Positions 16,565 to 27,828 of a stretch of DNA of 64,000 bases are shown in pieces. Both the position numbers and the translations under genes were made by a program. The notes under the pieces were generated by a model. The model was not told where the DNA came from. It did not search any database and saw only the letters and a list, made by a program, of their open reading frames with translations. Source of the DNA: Pseudomonas asplenii (GTDB lineage Bacteria > Pseudomonadota > Gammaproteobacteria > Pseudomonadales > Pseudomonadaceae); contig NZ_JSYZ01000018.1 of assembly GCF_001293465.1 (NCBI RefSeq), positions 295,058 to 359,057 of the forward strand. The letters are read 5' to 3'. The number at the start of each line of letters is the position of its first letter. Within the stretch, counting starts at the first letter, position 1.

Positions 16565-18250
16565 TCAGTTCTGTTTGGCCATTGCCTGACGCAGCAGAGC
16601 AGCCATGGTGGTGTCAGCTGCTTCACCTTCCGGAGCGGCTTTCAGGCTCTGGATGGCTTCTTTCTCGTCTTCAACGTCTTTCGACTTGATCGAGAGCTGG
16701 ATTACGCGGCTCTTACGATCAACGCTGATGATCTTGGCTTCTACTTCTTCGCCTTCTTTCAGGACGTTGCGCGCGTCTTCAACGCGGTCACGGCTGATTT
16801 CGGAGGCTTTCAGAGTTGCTTCGATATCGTCGGCCAGAACGATGATGGCGCCTTTGGCGTCAACTTCTTTCACGGTGCCCTTGACAACAGCGCCCTTGTC
16901 GTTGACCGAGACGTACTCGGAGAACGGATCGCTTTCCAGCTGCTTGATGCCCAGGGAGATGCGCTCACGCTCTGGGTCAACCGACAGGATGACGGTGTCC
17001 AGCTCGTCGCCCTTCTTGAAGCGACGTACGGCTTCTTCGCCGACTTCGTTCCAGGAGATGTCCGACAGGTGAACCAGGCCGTCGATACCGCCGTCCAGAC
17101 CGATGAAGATACCGAAATCGGTGATCGACTTGATGGTACCGGAGATCTTGTCGCCCTTGTTGAACTGGCCAGAGAAGTCTTCCCATGGGTTCGACTTGCA
17201 CTGCTTGATGCCCAGGGAGATACGACGACGCTCTTCGTCGATGTCCAGAACCATGACTTCCACTTCGTCGCCGACTTGTACGACTTTCGAAGGATGGATG
17301 TTCTTGTTGGTCCAGTCCATTTCCGAAACGTGCACCAGACCTTCAACGCCTTCTTCCAGCTCAGCGAAGCAGCCGTAGTCGGTCAGGTTGGTGACACGCG
17401 CGGTCACGCGGGTGCTTTCTGGGTAACGAGCCTTGATGGCAACCCACGGGTCTTCACCCAGTTGCTTCAGGCCCAGGGAAACACGATTGCGCTCGCGATC
17501 GTACTTCAGAACCTTGACATCGATCTCGTCGCCAACGTTGACGATTTCCGATGGATGCTTGATGCGCTTCCAGGCCATGTCGGTGATGTGCAGCAGGCCA
17601 TCGACGCCGCCCAGATCAACGAATGCACCGTAGTCGGTGAGGTTCTTGACGATACCCTTGACCTGCTGGCCTTCCTGCAGGGATTCCAGCAGAGCTTCAC
17701 GCTCGGCGGAGTTCTCGGCTTCCAGGACGCTGCGGCGGGAAACGACAACGTTGTTGCGTTTCTGGTCGAGCTTGATGACCTTGAACTCGAGCTCTTTGCC
17801 TTCCAGGTGCGTGGTGTCGCGCACTGGACGGACGTCAACCAGGGAACCTGGCAGGAACGCACGGATGCCGTTAACGTCGACAGTGAAGCCGCCCTTAACC
17901 TTACCGTTGATAACGCCCTTGACCACTTCCTCGGCTGCGAAGGCTGCTTCCAGAACGATCCAGCATTCAGCGCGCTTGGCTTTTTCACGGGACAGCTTGG
18001 TTTCACCAAAGCCATCTTCAACCGAATCCAGCGCCACGTGAACTTCGTCACCGACGTTGATGTTCAGTTCGCCAGCATCGGTGTAGAACTGTTCCAGCGG
18101 GATCAGAGCTTCAGACTTCAGACCAGCGTGGACAGTTACCCAACGAGCTTGGTAATCGATATCAACGATAACACCGGTGATGATCGAACCAGCCTGAAGA
18201 TTCAGGGTCTTCAAGCTCTCTTCAAAGAGTTCCGCAAAGCTTTCGCTCAT
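16565..18250 (-). CDS. rpsA: 30S ribosomal protein S1
   Basis: A 561-residue protein with six S1 RNA-binding repeats, each recognisable by a GxVKxxxDFGxFV-like core (for example KNLTDYGAFVDLGG and KSITDFGIFIGLDGG) and the linking RISLGIKQ. It brings mRNA to the ribosome. The start MSESFAELFEESL at 18250 follows AGGAATTAAA; an in-frame start at 18361 would run into the spacer after cmk. Codon use is restricted, as expected for a highly expressed gene. It lies 120 bases after cmk. Confidence 0.98.
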   Translation of the reverse strand: MSESFAELFEESLKTLNLQAGSIITGVIVDIDYQARWVTVHAGLKSEALIPLEQFYTDAGELNINVGDEVHVALDSVEDGFGETKLSREKAKRAECWIVLEAAFAAEEVVKGVINGKVKGGFTVDVNGIRAFLPGSLVDVRPVRDTTHLEGKELEFKVIKLDQKRNNVVVSRRSVLEAENSAEREALLESLQEGQQVKGIVKNLTDYGAFVDLGGVDGLLHITDMAWKRIKHPSEIVNVGDEIDVKVLKYDRERNRVSLGLKQLGEDPWVAIKARYPESTRVTARVTNLTDYGCFAELEEGVEGLVHVSEMDWTNKNIHPSKVVQVGDEVEVMVLDIDEERRRISLGIKQCKSNPWEDFSGQFNKGDKISGTIKSITDFGIFIGLDGGIDGLVHLSDISWNEVGEEAVRRFKKGDELDTVILSVDPERERISLGIKQLESDPFSEYVSVNDKGAVVKGTVKEVDAKGAIIVLADDIEATLKASEISRDRVEDARNVLKEGEEVEAKIISVDRKSRVIQLSIKSKDVEDEKEAIQSLKAAPEGEAADTTMAALLRQAMAKQN

Positions 18251-18370
18251 TTTAATTCCTGTTGATGAGGGCGAAGAATACGCCCATCTGCCACACCCCA
18301 GACGATGTGGGTTACGTTCATATGAAAGAGGCCATGCAGGACTATGACTGGTCCCCTGCACCCCTCTTGG

Positions 18371-19060
18371 TCACCCGGCGATATCGCGAATGGCGATCTC
18401 GCTCATGATGCGTTCCAGCACCTGCTCGATGGACAACTCCGTGGAGTCCAGCTGTATCGCGTCGGCCGCCGGCTTGAGCGGGGCCACCGCGCGCTGGGTG
18501 TCACGCTCATCACGCGCACGTATCTCATCCAGCAGACTCGACAGACTAACATCATCGCCCTTGGCCTTCAACTGCAAGTAACGGCGACGGGCACGTTCCT
18601 CGGAGCTGGCGGTCAGGAAGATCTTCAATGGCGCATCGGGAAACACCACGGTGCCCATGTCGCGGCCGTCGGCCACCAGGCCGGGCGCCTCGCGAAATGC
18701 CCGCTGGCGTTGCAGCAGCGCATCGCGTACCGCCGGCAGGGAAGCGACCTGGGAAGCACCGGCACCGATCGACTCGTTGCGGATGTCCTGGGTGACGTCA
18801 TCCCCTTCCAGGATGATGCGCTCCGGCTGACCGTCGGTCGCACCGATGAACTGCACATCGAGATGCGCGGCCAGCAACTTGAGGGATTCCTCGTTGGTCA
18901 GGTCGACGCCATGATTACGCGCCGCGAAGGCCAGCAACCGGTAGAGCGCGCCGGAGTCCAGCAGACACCAGCCCAGACGCTTGGCCAGCAAACCGGCGAT
19001 GGTGCCCTTGCCCGAGCCGCTAGGTCCGTCGATGGCGATGACTGGAGCTTGAATATTCAC
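18371..19060 (-). CDS. cmk: Cytidylate kinase
   Basis: A 229-residue enzyme that phosphorylates CMP/dCMP. The P-loop IDGPSGSGKGTIAG is at residues 9-22, followed by LDSGALYR (substrate-binding) and DGRDMGTVVFPDA. The start is GTG at 19060 and overlaps the stop of the upstream tyrA gene by four bases (GTGA), so the two are translationally coupled. In most pseudomonads this coupling is to the end of the tyrA-aroA fusion. Confidence 0.97.
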   Translation of the reverse strand: MNIQAPVIAIDGPSGSGKGTIAGLLAKRLGWCLLDSGALYRLLAFAARNHGVDLTNEESLKLLAAHLDVQFIGATDGQPERIILEGDDVTQDIRNESIGAGASQVASLPAVRDALLQRQRAFREAPGLVADGRDMGTVVFPDAPLKIFLTASSEERARRRYLQLKAKGDDVSLSSLLDEIRARDERDTQRAVAPLKPAADAIQLDSTELSIEQVLERIMSEIAIRDIAG

Positions 19061-20004
19061 GACTGAGCCTCTTTCTGATCATCGTTGACGTTCATTGTGT
19101 CCTTGCGGGCCCGTCGGGCCAAGATCCTGCCGAAATGTTCGCGCGCCGCCCGGGCCCGCTTGAACACATCCAGCAGTTGATGCCCGTCACCTGCATCGAC
19201 GGCATCGCGCAGGACGTCCAGGTCGCCGCGGAAGGTATCCAGTGCACGCAGAACCGCATCGCGGTTGGCCAGGAAGATGTCGTGCCACATGACCGGGTCG
19301 CTGCCGGCGATCCGCGTGAAGTCACGGAAGCCGCCTGCGGCGTAACGGAAGATCTCCAGGTTCTCGTTGCGCTTGGCCAGGGAGTCGACCAGACCGAAGG
19401 CCAGCAGGTGCGGCAGATGACTGGTCGCCGCCAGCACTTCATCGTGCCGCTGGACATCCATGTGCTCCACATCCGCCCCCAGCGCGCGCCACAGCGCATC
19501 GACCGTGGCCAGCGCCTGCGCGTCGGTCTCGGCCAGCGGCGTCAGGATCACCTTGTGCCGCCGGAACAGCCTGGCATTGGAGGCCTCGACCCCGCTCTGC
19601 TCGGAGCCGGCAATCGGGTGACCCGGCACGAACCGCGTCGGCATGGCGCCAAACGCCTCGCCAGCGGCACGCACCACGTTACCCTTGGCACTGCCCACAT
19701 CGGTAAGAATAGCCTGACCCAGGTCCATGCCCGCCAACAGGCCGAGCATCTTCTCCATGGCCAGGATCGGCACCGCCAGCTGGATCACATCGGCACCGCG
19801 GCAAGCGGCCGCCAGGTCTTCCTCGCAGCGATCGACCACCCCCAGCTCCACCGCCAGGCGGCGCGACTGCGGATTCAGATCGACCCCCACCACTTCCCGG
19901 CACAGGCCGCTTTCACGCAGGCCCTTGGCAAAGGAACCACCAATCAGCCCGAGACCGACCACCACCAGGCGGCCGATCATAGGCGTCACAGATTGCATCG
20001 GCAT
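19057..20004 (-). CDS. tyrA: Prephenate (cyclohexadienyl) dehydrogenase lacking the usual fused EPSP synthase domain
   Basis: A protein of about 315 residues that oxidises prephenate (and probably arogenate) toward tyrosine. The NAD motif VVGLGLIGGSFAKGLR, VGSAKGNV, GHPIAGSEQSG and ATSHLPHLLAFGL are intact. In Pseudomonas this domain is normally the first half of a roughly 730-750-residue fusion with EPSP synthase (aroA/aroF). Here the chain stops after ARRARKDTMNVNDDQKEAQS and cmk begins at once. No second EPSP synthase gene is in the window. Possible starts are 20004 (four bases after the hisC stop; used here), 19998 and 19980; none has a good ribosome site, suggesting coupling to hisC. Confidence 0.92.
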   Translation of the reverse strand: MPMQSVTPMIGRLVVVGLGLIGGSFAKGLRESGLCREVVGVDLNPQSRRLAVELGVVDRCEEDLAAACRGADVIQLAVPILAMEKMLGLLAGMDLGQAILTDVGSAKGNVVRAAGEAFGAMPTRFVPGHPIAGSEQSGVEASNARLFRRHKVILTPLAETDAQALATVDALWRALGADVEHMDVQRHDEVLAATSHLPHLLAFGLVDSLAKRNENLEIFRYAAGGFRDFTRIAGSDPVMWHDIFLANRDAVLRALDTFRGDLDVLRDAVDAGDGHQLLDVFKRARAAREHFGRILARRARKDTMNVNDDQKEAQS

Positions 20005-20008
20005 GACA

Positions 20009-21121
20009 TCAACCACGGGCCAGAACCTTGCCCAGAGCCTCGAGCAAACGGCTGTTTTCACTGGCCAGGCCAATACTGACGCGCAGATGCCGCGGCAACC
20101 CGTAACCCCCGATCGGGCGCACGATCACGCCTTCGCGCAACAGGTCCTGGTAGACCGGCCCGGCATCGCGACCGACATCGACCGCGATGAAGTTGGCCCG
20201 CGAAGGAATCCACTCCAGGCCCAACTCACGGAAACCGGCTTCCAGCTGCCGCATGCCAGCCTCGTTCAACTCGCGACTGCGAGCGACGTACTGGACATCG
20301 TCCAGGGCCGCACGCGCGGCAACCAGGGCCAGGCTGTTGACGTTGAATGGCTGGCGCACGCGATTGAGAATATCCGCCACCGCCGGCGACGACAGCCCGT
20401 AGCCGACCCGCAGCGCCGCCAGGCCATAGGCCTTGGAGAAGGTACGGGAGACCAGCAGGTTCGGATAGCGCGCCAGGTAGTTCAGGCCATTGGGCAGATC
20501 ATCACCCGCGGCGTACTCGATATAGGCCTCGTCCAGCACCACCAGCACACGCTCGGGAACCGCGGCCAGGAAAGCTTCCAGCGCCTGCGGCCCGAACCAG
20601 GTCCCGGTCGGGTTGTTCGGGTTGGCGATGAACACCACCCGGGTGTTCTCATCGATCGCCGCCAGCATCGCCGGCAGGTCGTGGCCGAAATCCCTGGCCG
20701 GCGCCACACGGGCATCGGCAGACACAGCCTGGGTCACGATCGGGTAGATCGCGAAGGCATGCTCACTGAACACCGCGTTCAGCCCCGGGGCCAGGTAGGC
20801 CCGGGCGACCAGTTCGAGAATATCGTTGGAACCGTTGCCCAGGGTCACCTGACTGGCCTGCACACCGCACAGCTCGGACAGGCGCTGCTTCAACTCGAAG
20901 CCATTGCCATCCGGGTAGCGGGTCAGTTCGGCCAACGCGTCGGCAATCGCCGCCAGCGCCTTGGGACTGGCGCCCAGCGGGTTTTCGTTACTGGCCAGCT
21001 TGATGATCTTCGCCGGATCGATATCCAGCTCGCGCGCCAATTCATCCACGGGCTTGCCCGGAACGTAAGGCGAAAGTTTTTGCACGCCCGGCTGCGCCAG
21101 GGCGAGGAAGTCGCCACTCAT
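20009..21121 (-). CDS. hisC: Histidinol-phosphate / aromatic aminotransferase
   Basis: A 370-residue PLP enzyme of fold type I. The start MSGDFLALAQPGVQ, SNENPLGASP, the Asp loop LDEAYIEY and the PLP-lysine motif SRTFSKAYGLAALRVGYG are typical. In this operon (hisHb of the mixed-function supraoperon) it is thought to serve both histidine and aromatic amino acid synthesis. The ATG at 21121 lies just after pheA; a longer frame to 21265 overlaps pheA and is unlikely. Confidence 0.95.
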   Translation of the reverse strand: MSGDFLALAQPGVQKLSPYVPGKPVDELARELDIDPAKIIKLASNENPLGASPKALAAIADALAELTRYPDGNGFELKQRLSELCGVQASQVTLGNGSNDILELVARAYLAPGLNAVFSEHAFAIYPIVTQAVSADARVAPARDFGHDLPAMLAAIDENTRVVFIANPNNPTGTWFGPQALEAFLAAVPERVLVVLDEAYIEYAAGDDLPNGLNYLARYPNLLVSRTFSKAYGLAALRVGYGLSSPAVADILNRVRQPFNVNSLALVAARAALDDVQYVARSRELNEAGMRQLEAGFRELGLEWIPSRANFIAVDVGRDAGPVYQDLLREGVIVRPIGGYGLPRHLRVSIGLASENSRLLEALGKVLARG

Positions 21122-21132
21122 GTTCAACGTCC

Positions 21133-22227
21133 TTACAGAACCGCTTTCGGGTAGGAGCCCAGCACCTTCAGCGCCACCGCTTCCTGACTGATCTTCTCCA
21201 GCACACCCTTGACCAGCGGGTCGCGGTGATGGCCGACGAAGTCGATGAAGAAGACATAGGTCCACTTGCCGCTGCGCGAAGGGCGAGTTTCAATTCGCGT
21301 CAGGTCGATGCCATTGTCGTGGAACGGCACCAGCAGCTCGTGCAGCGCACCCGGCTTGTTGCTCATGGAAACGATGATCGAGGTCTTGTCGTCGCCGGTC
21401 GGCGGCACTTCCTGGTTGCCGATCATCAGGAACCGCGTGGAGTTGTCCGGACGGTCCTCGATCTTCTCGGCCAGGCGGGTCAGACCATACAGGCCAGCCG
21501 CCATGTCCCCGGCGATCGCCGCCGAGTTCCACTCGCCCTTGACCCGCTTGGCCGCCTCGGCGTTGCTCGACACCGCCACGCGCTCGACATTCGGGTAATG
21601 GGCGTCCAGCCACTTGCGGCACTGGGCCAGGGACTGGGCGTGGGAGTAGATGCGACTGATACTGTCGGTCTTGGTGTTCTCACCCACCAGCAGGTGATGG
21701 TGAATGCGCAGCTCGACTTCGCCGCAGATCACCATGTCGTGCTCGAGGAAGCTGTCGAGGGTGTGGTTGACCGCGCCCTCGGTGGAGTTCTCCACCGGCA
21801 CCACGCCGAAGTTCACCGCACCGGCGGCAACCTCGCGGAACACCTCGTCGATCGCCGCCATCGGCTTGCTGATCACCGCATGGCCGAAGTGCTTCATCGC
21901 CGCCGCCTGGGTGAAGGTTCCCTCGGGGCCCAGATAGGCCACTTTCAGCGGCTGCTCCAGGGCCAGGCAGGAGGACATGATCTCGCGGAACAACCGCGCC
22001 ATTTCCTCGTTGCCCAGCGGCCCCTGGTTGCGCTCCATGACGCGCTTGAGCACCTGGGCCTCCCGCTCGGGACGATAGAAAACCGGCACTTCGCCCTCGG
22101 CCAGCGAGCCCATCTTCACTCGTGCGACTTCCTGGGCGCAGCGGGCACGCTCGCTGATCAGTTCGAGAATTTTCTCATCGAGACTGTCGATACGCAGGCG
22201 CAGCGCCTTGAGTTCCTGTTCAGCCAT
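21133..22227 (-). CDS. pheA: Chorismate mutase / prephenate dehydratase (P-protein)
   Basis: A 364-residue bifunctional enzyme for phenylalanine synthesis. Residues about 1-90 form an AroQ chorismate mutase (LRLRIDSLDEKILELISERA). Residues about 95-275 form the dehydratase with GPEGTFTQAA and NSTRFLMIG (the catalytic Thr region). Residues about 285-364 form the ACT domain with the Phe-binding GALHELLVPF and ESRP-type IETRPSRSGKWTYVFF. Its start overlaps the serC stop at 22227 by one base, so the genes are coupled. Confidence 0.97.
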   Translation of the reverse strand: MAEQELKALRLRIDSLDEKILELISERARCAQEVARVKMGSLAEGEVPVFYRPEREAQVLKRVMERNQGPLGNEEMARLFREIMSSCLALEQPLKVAYLGPEGTFTQAAAMKHFGHAVISKPMAAIDEVFREVAAGAVNFGVVPVENSTEGAVNHTLDSFLEHDMVICGEVELRIHHHLLVGENTKTDSISRIYSHAQSLAQCRKWLDAHYPNVERVAVSSNAEAAKRVKGEWNSAAIAGDMAAGLYGLTRLAEKIEDRPDNSTRFLMIGNQEVPPTGDDKTSIIVSMSNKPGALHELLVPFHDNGIDLTRIETRPSRSGKWTYVFFIDFVGHHRDPLVKGVLEKISQEAVALKVLGSYPKAVL

Positions 22228-23312
22228 CAGCCGTGTTCCTTCTCGAACTCTGCCATGTACGCCACCAGCGCGTTGACCGCATCGATGCCCACGGCGTTAT
22301 AGATGGAGGCACGCATGCCGCCCACGGAACGGTGCCCCTTGAGGTTCAGCAGGCCGCGAGCGTCGGCACCGGCCAGGAACGGCTTGTCCAGGCGATCGTC
22401 GGCCAGACGGAACGGCACGTTCATCCACGAGCGGTTGCTCTTGTTGACCGGGTTGCTGTACAGGCCGCTGGCGTCGATGAAGTCATACAGCGTGCGCTGC
22501 TTCAGATCGTTGAGCCTGCCGATGGCCTCGACACCGCCCTGCTCCTTGAGCCACTGGAACACCAGGCCCGAGAGGTACCAGGCCAGGGTCGGCGGGGTGT
22601 TGTACATCGAGCCGTTGTCGGCCGCGACCTTGTAGTCGAGCATGGTCGGGCAGATCGAACGGGCACGACCCAGCAGGTCTTCACGCACGATATTGACGAC
22701 GATACCGCTCGGGCCGATGTTCTTCTGCGCACCGGCGTAGATCATGCCGAAACGGGAAACGTCCACCGCACGCGAGAGAATGTTCGAAGACATGTCGGTG
22801 ACCAGCGGCACGTCGCCGGTTTCCGGAATCCAGTCGAACTCCAGGCCGCCGATGGTCTCGTTCGAGACGTAGTGAACATAGGCAGCGTCTTTCGACAGCT
22901 TCCACTCGTTCTGGCCAGGAATGGCGAAGTAATCGTAGGACTTGGCGCTGGCGGCGACATTGACGTTACCGAAACGCGAAGCCTCCTCGATGGCCTTCTT
23001 CGACCAGATACCGGTCTCGATGTAGTCGGCCTTGCCGGTTTCCGGCAGCAGGTTCAACGCAACCTGGGCAAACTGCTGGCTGGCGCCGCCCTGCAGGAAC
23101 AGCACCTTGTAGTTCGAGGGGATATCCAGCAGATCGCGCAGATCCTGCTCGGCCCGCTCGGCGATGGAGACGAACTCATCGCTGCGATGGCTCATTTCCA
23201 TGACCGACAGCCCCTTGCCTTGCCAGTCCAGCAACTCCGACTGGGCACGCAACAGGACAGCTTCAGGCAGCGCAGCAGGACCTGCGCAGAAGTTATAGGC
23301 TCGTTTGCTCAC
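22227..23312 (-). CDS. serC: Phosphoserine aminotransferase
   Basis: A 361-residue PLP enzyme for serine and pyridoxine synthesis. MSKRAYNFCAGPAALPE and the lysine motif YAGAQKNIGPSGI are present. The GTG at 23312 is chosen because GAGAG lies seven bases upstream; a GTG two codons earlier (23318) is too close to that site. It is the first gene of the serC-pheA-hisC-tyrA-cmk-rpsA series, 202 bases after gyrA. Confidence 0.96.
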   Translation of the reverse strand: MSKRAYNFCAGPAALPEAVLLRAQSELLDWQGKGLSVMEMSHRSDEFVSIAERAEQDLRDLLDIPSNYKVLFLQGGASQQFAQVALNLLPETGKADYIETGIWSKKAIEEASRFGNVNVAASAKSYDYFAIPGQNEWKLSKDAAYVHYVSNETIGGLEFDWIPETGDVPLVTDMSSNILSRAVDVSRFGMIYAGAQKNIGPSGIVVNIVREDLLGRARSICPTMLDYKVAADNGSMYNTPPTLAWYLSGLVFQWLKEQGGVEAIGRLNDLKQRTLYDFIDASGLYSNPVNKSNRSWMNVPFRLADDRLDKPFLAGADARGLLNLKGHRSVGGMRASIYNAVGIDAVNALVAYMAEFEKEHG

Positions 23313-23418
23313 ATCCACTCTCGCTATGCTTGAAGATATACATGCCGCCAGGCCTGCCCGGCACCCTGCAGGAACGACTCGCCGGCTTCAGCGAATCTCG
23401 ATACTCCTGACACGACAA

Positions 23419-23439
23419 AGCGGTCCGACAACGACCGCT
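23419..23439 (-). terminator. Possible terminator between gyrA and serC
   Basis: AGCGGTC and GACCGCT form a 7-base stem with a 7-base loop. On the minus strand only three T follow, so termination would be weak. The rest of the 202-base spacer shows no gene. Confidence 0.3.
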
Positions 23440-23514
23440 CCGCGTTCGATCACGACCCACCGTCCAACGATGGGTTGCCCTACAGTAGCTACAACGTCAG
23501 GCGCAGGCGTTTAA

Positions 23515-26313
<2,799 letters not shown>

Positions 26314-26637
26314 GAGAAGCCTGATTCCTTTTTCTGGTGAAACTTCGTCACATCCATATGGGACGAACGAAGCTTGTCGCTGCCGACCTGATGCCTGGCA
26401 GCGACTTACGACAAATCAACGAGTTATGCCATGGATCTGCGCAGTAAGGGCAGCCGGTTCGGGCAACCCTGGAAACCGCCGGATGTTATCACAATCGCCG
26501 CCACGCACCTATCCCCGGATACACAAGGAACCCGACAGGCGACCAACGAAACCCTCCGAGAGCGCATCCGGAGGGGCTTAGAAGCAAAATGCGGGCATTT
26601 ATCGCCGGGAAAAGCCAGTTGGCCGGAAAAAATCGGA
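26314..26637 (-). promoter_or_regulatory. gyrA upstream region with a perfect 9-base hairpin
   Basis: The 324 bases between mtnA and gyrA hold no gene. GTCGCTGCC at 26376-26384 and GGCAGCGAC at 26397-26405 form a 9-base stem with a 12-base loop, in the probable gyrA leader. Further up, TGTGATAACAT (minus strand, near 26485) is a fair extended -10 element but no good -35 is seen. Confidence 0.5.
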
Positions 26638-27714
26638 TCAGTGCAGACGCTTGCGGCACATCAGTTGAGCGATCTTGGCGGTGTCCGGCCGCTCGACGAC
26701 GCCCTTCTCGGTCACAATGACATCGATCAGATCCGCCGGGGTCACGTCGAAGACCGGACTGAAGGTCTCCATGGAGACATCGAGGCGCTTCCCGTCCGCC
26801 CCCAGCAATTCATCGCCGCCCTGCTCCTGCGGGGCGATTTCCTCGCCGCTGGCCAACGCCAGGTCGATGGTCGAACTCGCGGCCACCACCATGAAGCGCA
26901 CGCCGTGATGCATGGCGCAGACGGCCAATTGGTAAGTACCGATCCTGCTTGCCACATCACCATTGGCGGCAATGCGGTCGGCACTGATGACGACCCAGGT
27001 CACGCCCCTGGTTTTCATGACCTGGGCGGCGGCGGCATCGGCGCTCACGGTCACCGGGATGCCTTCGCTGGCCAGCGCCCAGGCGGTCAGGCGCGAACCC
27101 TGCTGCCAGGGCCGGGTTTCATCGACATAGACCCGCTCGACCATGCCCTCGACGAAGGCGCCGCGAATCACCCCCAGCGCCGTGCCGAAACCACCGGTGG
27201 CCAGGGCCCCGGTATTGCAATGGGTAAGAATCGCCTGGGCATTGCCCTGATGCTTGCGAATCAGCTCGACGCCCAACTGCGCCATGGTCAGGTTGGCTTC
27301 GCGATCGCTGTCGTGGATGGCGACCGCCTCGGCCTCCAGCGCCGCCAGCGGATCGGCGCCCTCGCGAAGCCGGCCCAGCCGCTCGCGCATGCGCCCCAGC
27401 GCCCAGGACAAACTGTCCGCAGCCGGACGTGAAGCGGCCAGCACGGCGAAATCCTCCTCCAGCGCCGCAGTCCAGTCGCCCCCTTCGGCAAGCCGTGCCC
27501 GCGCCGCCAGCACCACGCCATAGGCCGCACAGATGCCGATGGCCGGGGCGCCGCGCACGGCCATCAGCCGAATCGCCTCGGCGACCGCCACGGCGCTGCC
27601 GCAATCCAGCCAGTTCTGCTCGAACGGCAGAATGCGCTGGTCGAGCAGGCGCAAGGTCCCCTGGCACCAATCGATGGCCTTGACCTTTTCCGCTGCCAAC
27701 AACCGATCGCGCAT
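26638..27714 (-). CDS. mtnA: S-methyl-5-thioribose-1-phosphate isomerase
   Basis: A 358-residue enzyme of methionine salvage that isomerises MTR-1-P to MTRu-1-P. It belongs to the eIF2B-alpha-like family. Motifs include RGAPAIGICAAYG, THCNTGALATGGFGTALGV (the catalytic Cys) and the later ISADRIAANGDVASRIGTYQ with the catalytic Asp. It is divergent from the MTA deaminase gene, whose product starts the same route. A TATAAT -10 box lies 35 bases before its ATG. Confidence 0.96.
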   Translation of the reverse strand: MRDRLLAAEKVKAIDWCQGTLRLLDQRILPFEQNWLDCGSAVAVAEAIRLMAVRGAPAIGICAAYGVVLAARARLAEGGDWTAALEEDFAVLAASRPAADSLSWALGRMRERLGRLREGADPLAALEAEAVAIHDSDREANLTMAQLGVELIRKHQGNAQAILTHCNTGALATGGFGTALGVIRGAFVEGMVERVYVDETRPWQQGSRLTAWALASEGIPVTVSADAAAAQVMKTRGVTWVVISADRIAANGDVASRIGTYQLAVCAMHHGVRFMVVAASSTIDLALASGEEIAPQEQGGDELLGADGKRLDVSMETFSPVFDVTPADLIDVIVTEKGVVERPDTAKIAQLMCRKRLH

Positions 27715-27748
27715 GACTCACTCCGCAGTGATGAAACAAAAGCCGTCG

Positions 27749-27786
27749 ATTATAGCGATCACCCCGCCTGGACGCTCGGGTATACT
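27749..27786. promoter_or_regulatory. Back-to-back -10 boxes for mtnA and the MTA deaminase gene
   Basis: Minus-strand TATAAT (27749-27754) is a perfect -10 box for mtnA, and plus-strand TATACT (27781-27786) suits the deaminase gene. The matching -35 regions are weak. The two promoters would share the 25 bases between them. Confidence 0.45.
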
Positions 27787-27828
27787 TCGCTGTCTCAATA
27801 TATGCATGAAGCCTGGAAGCCGCCCCCG

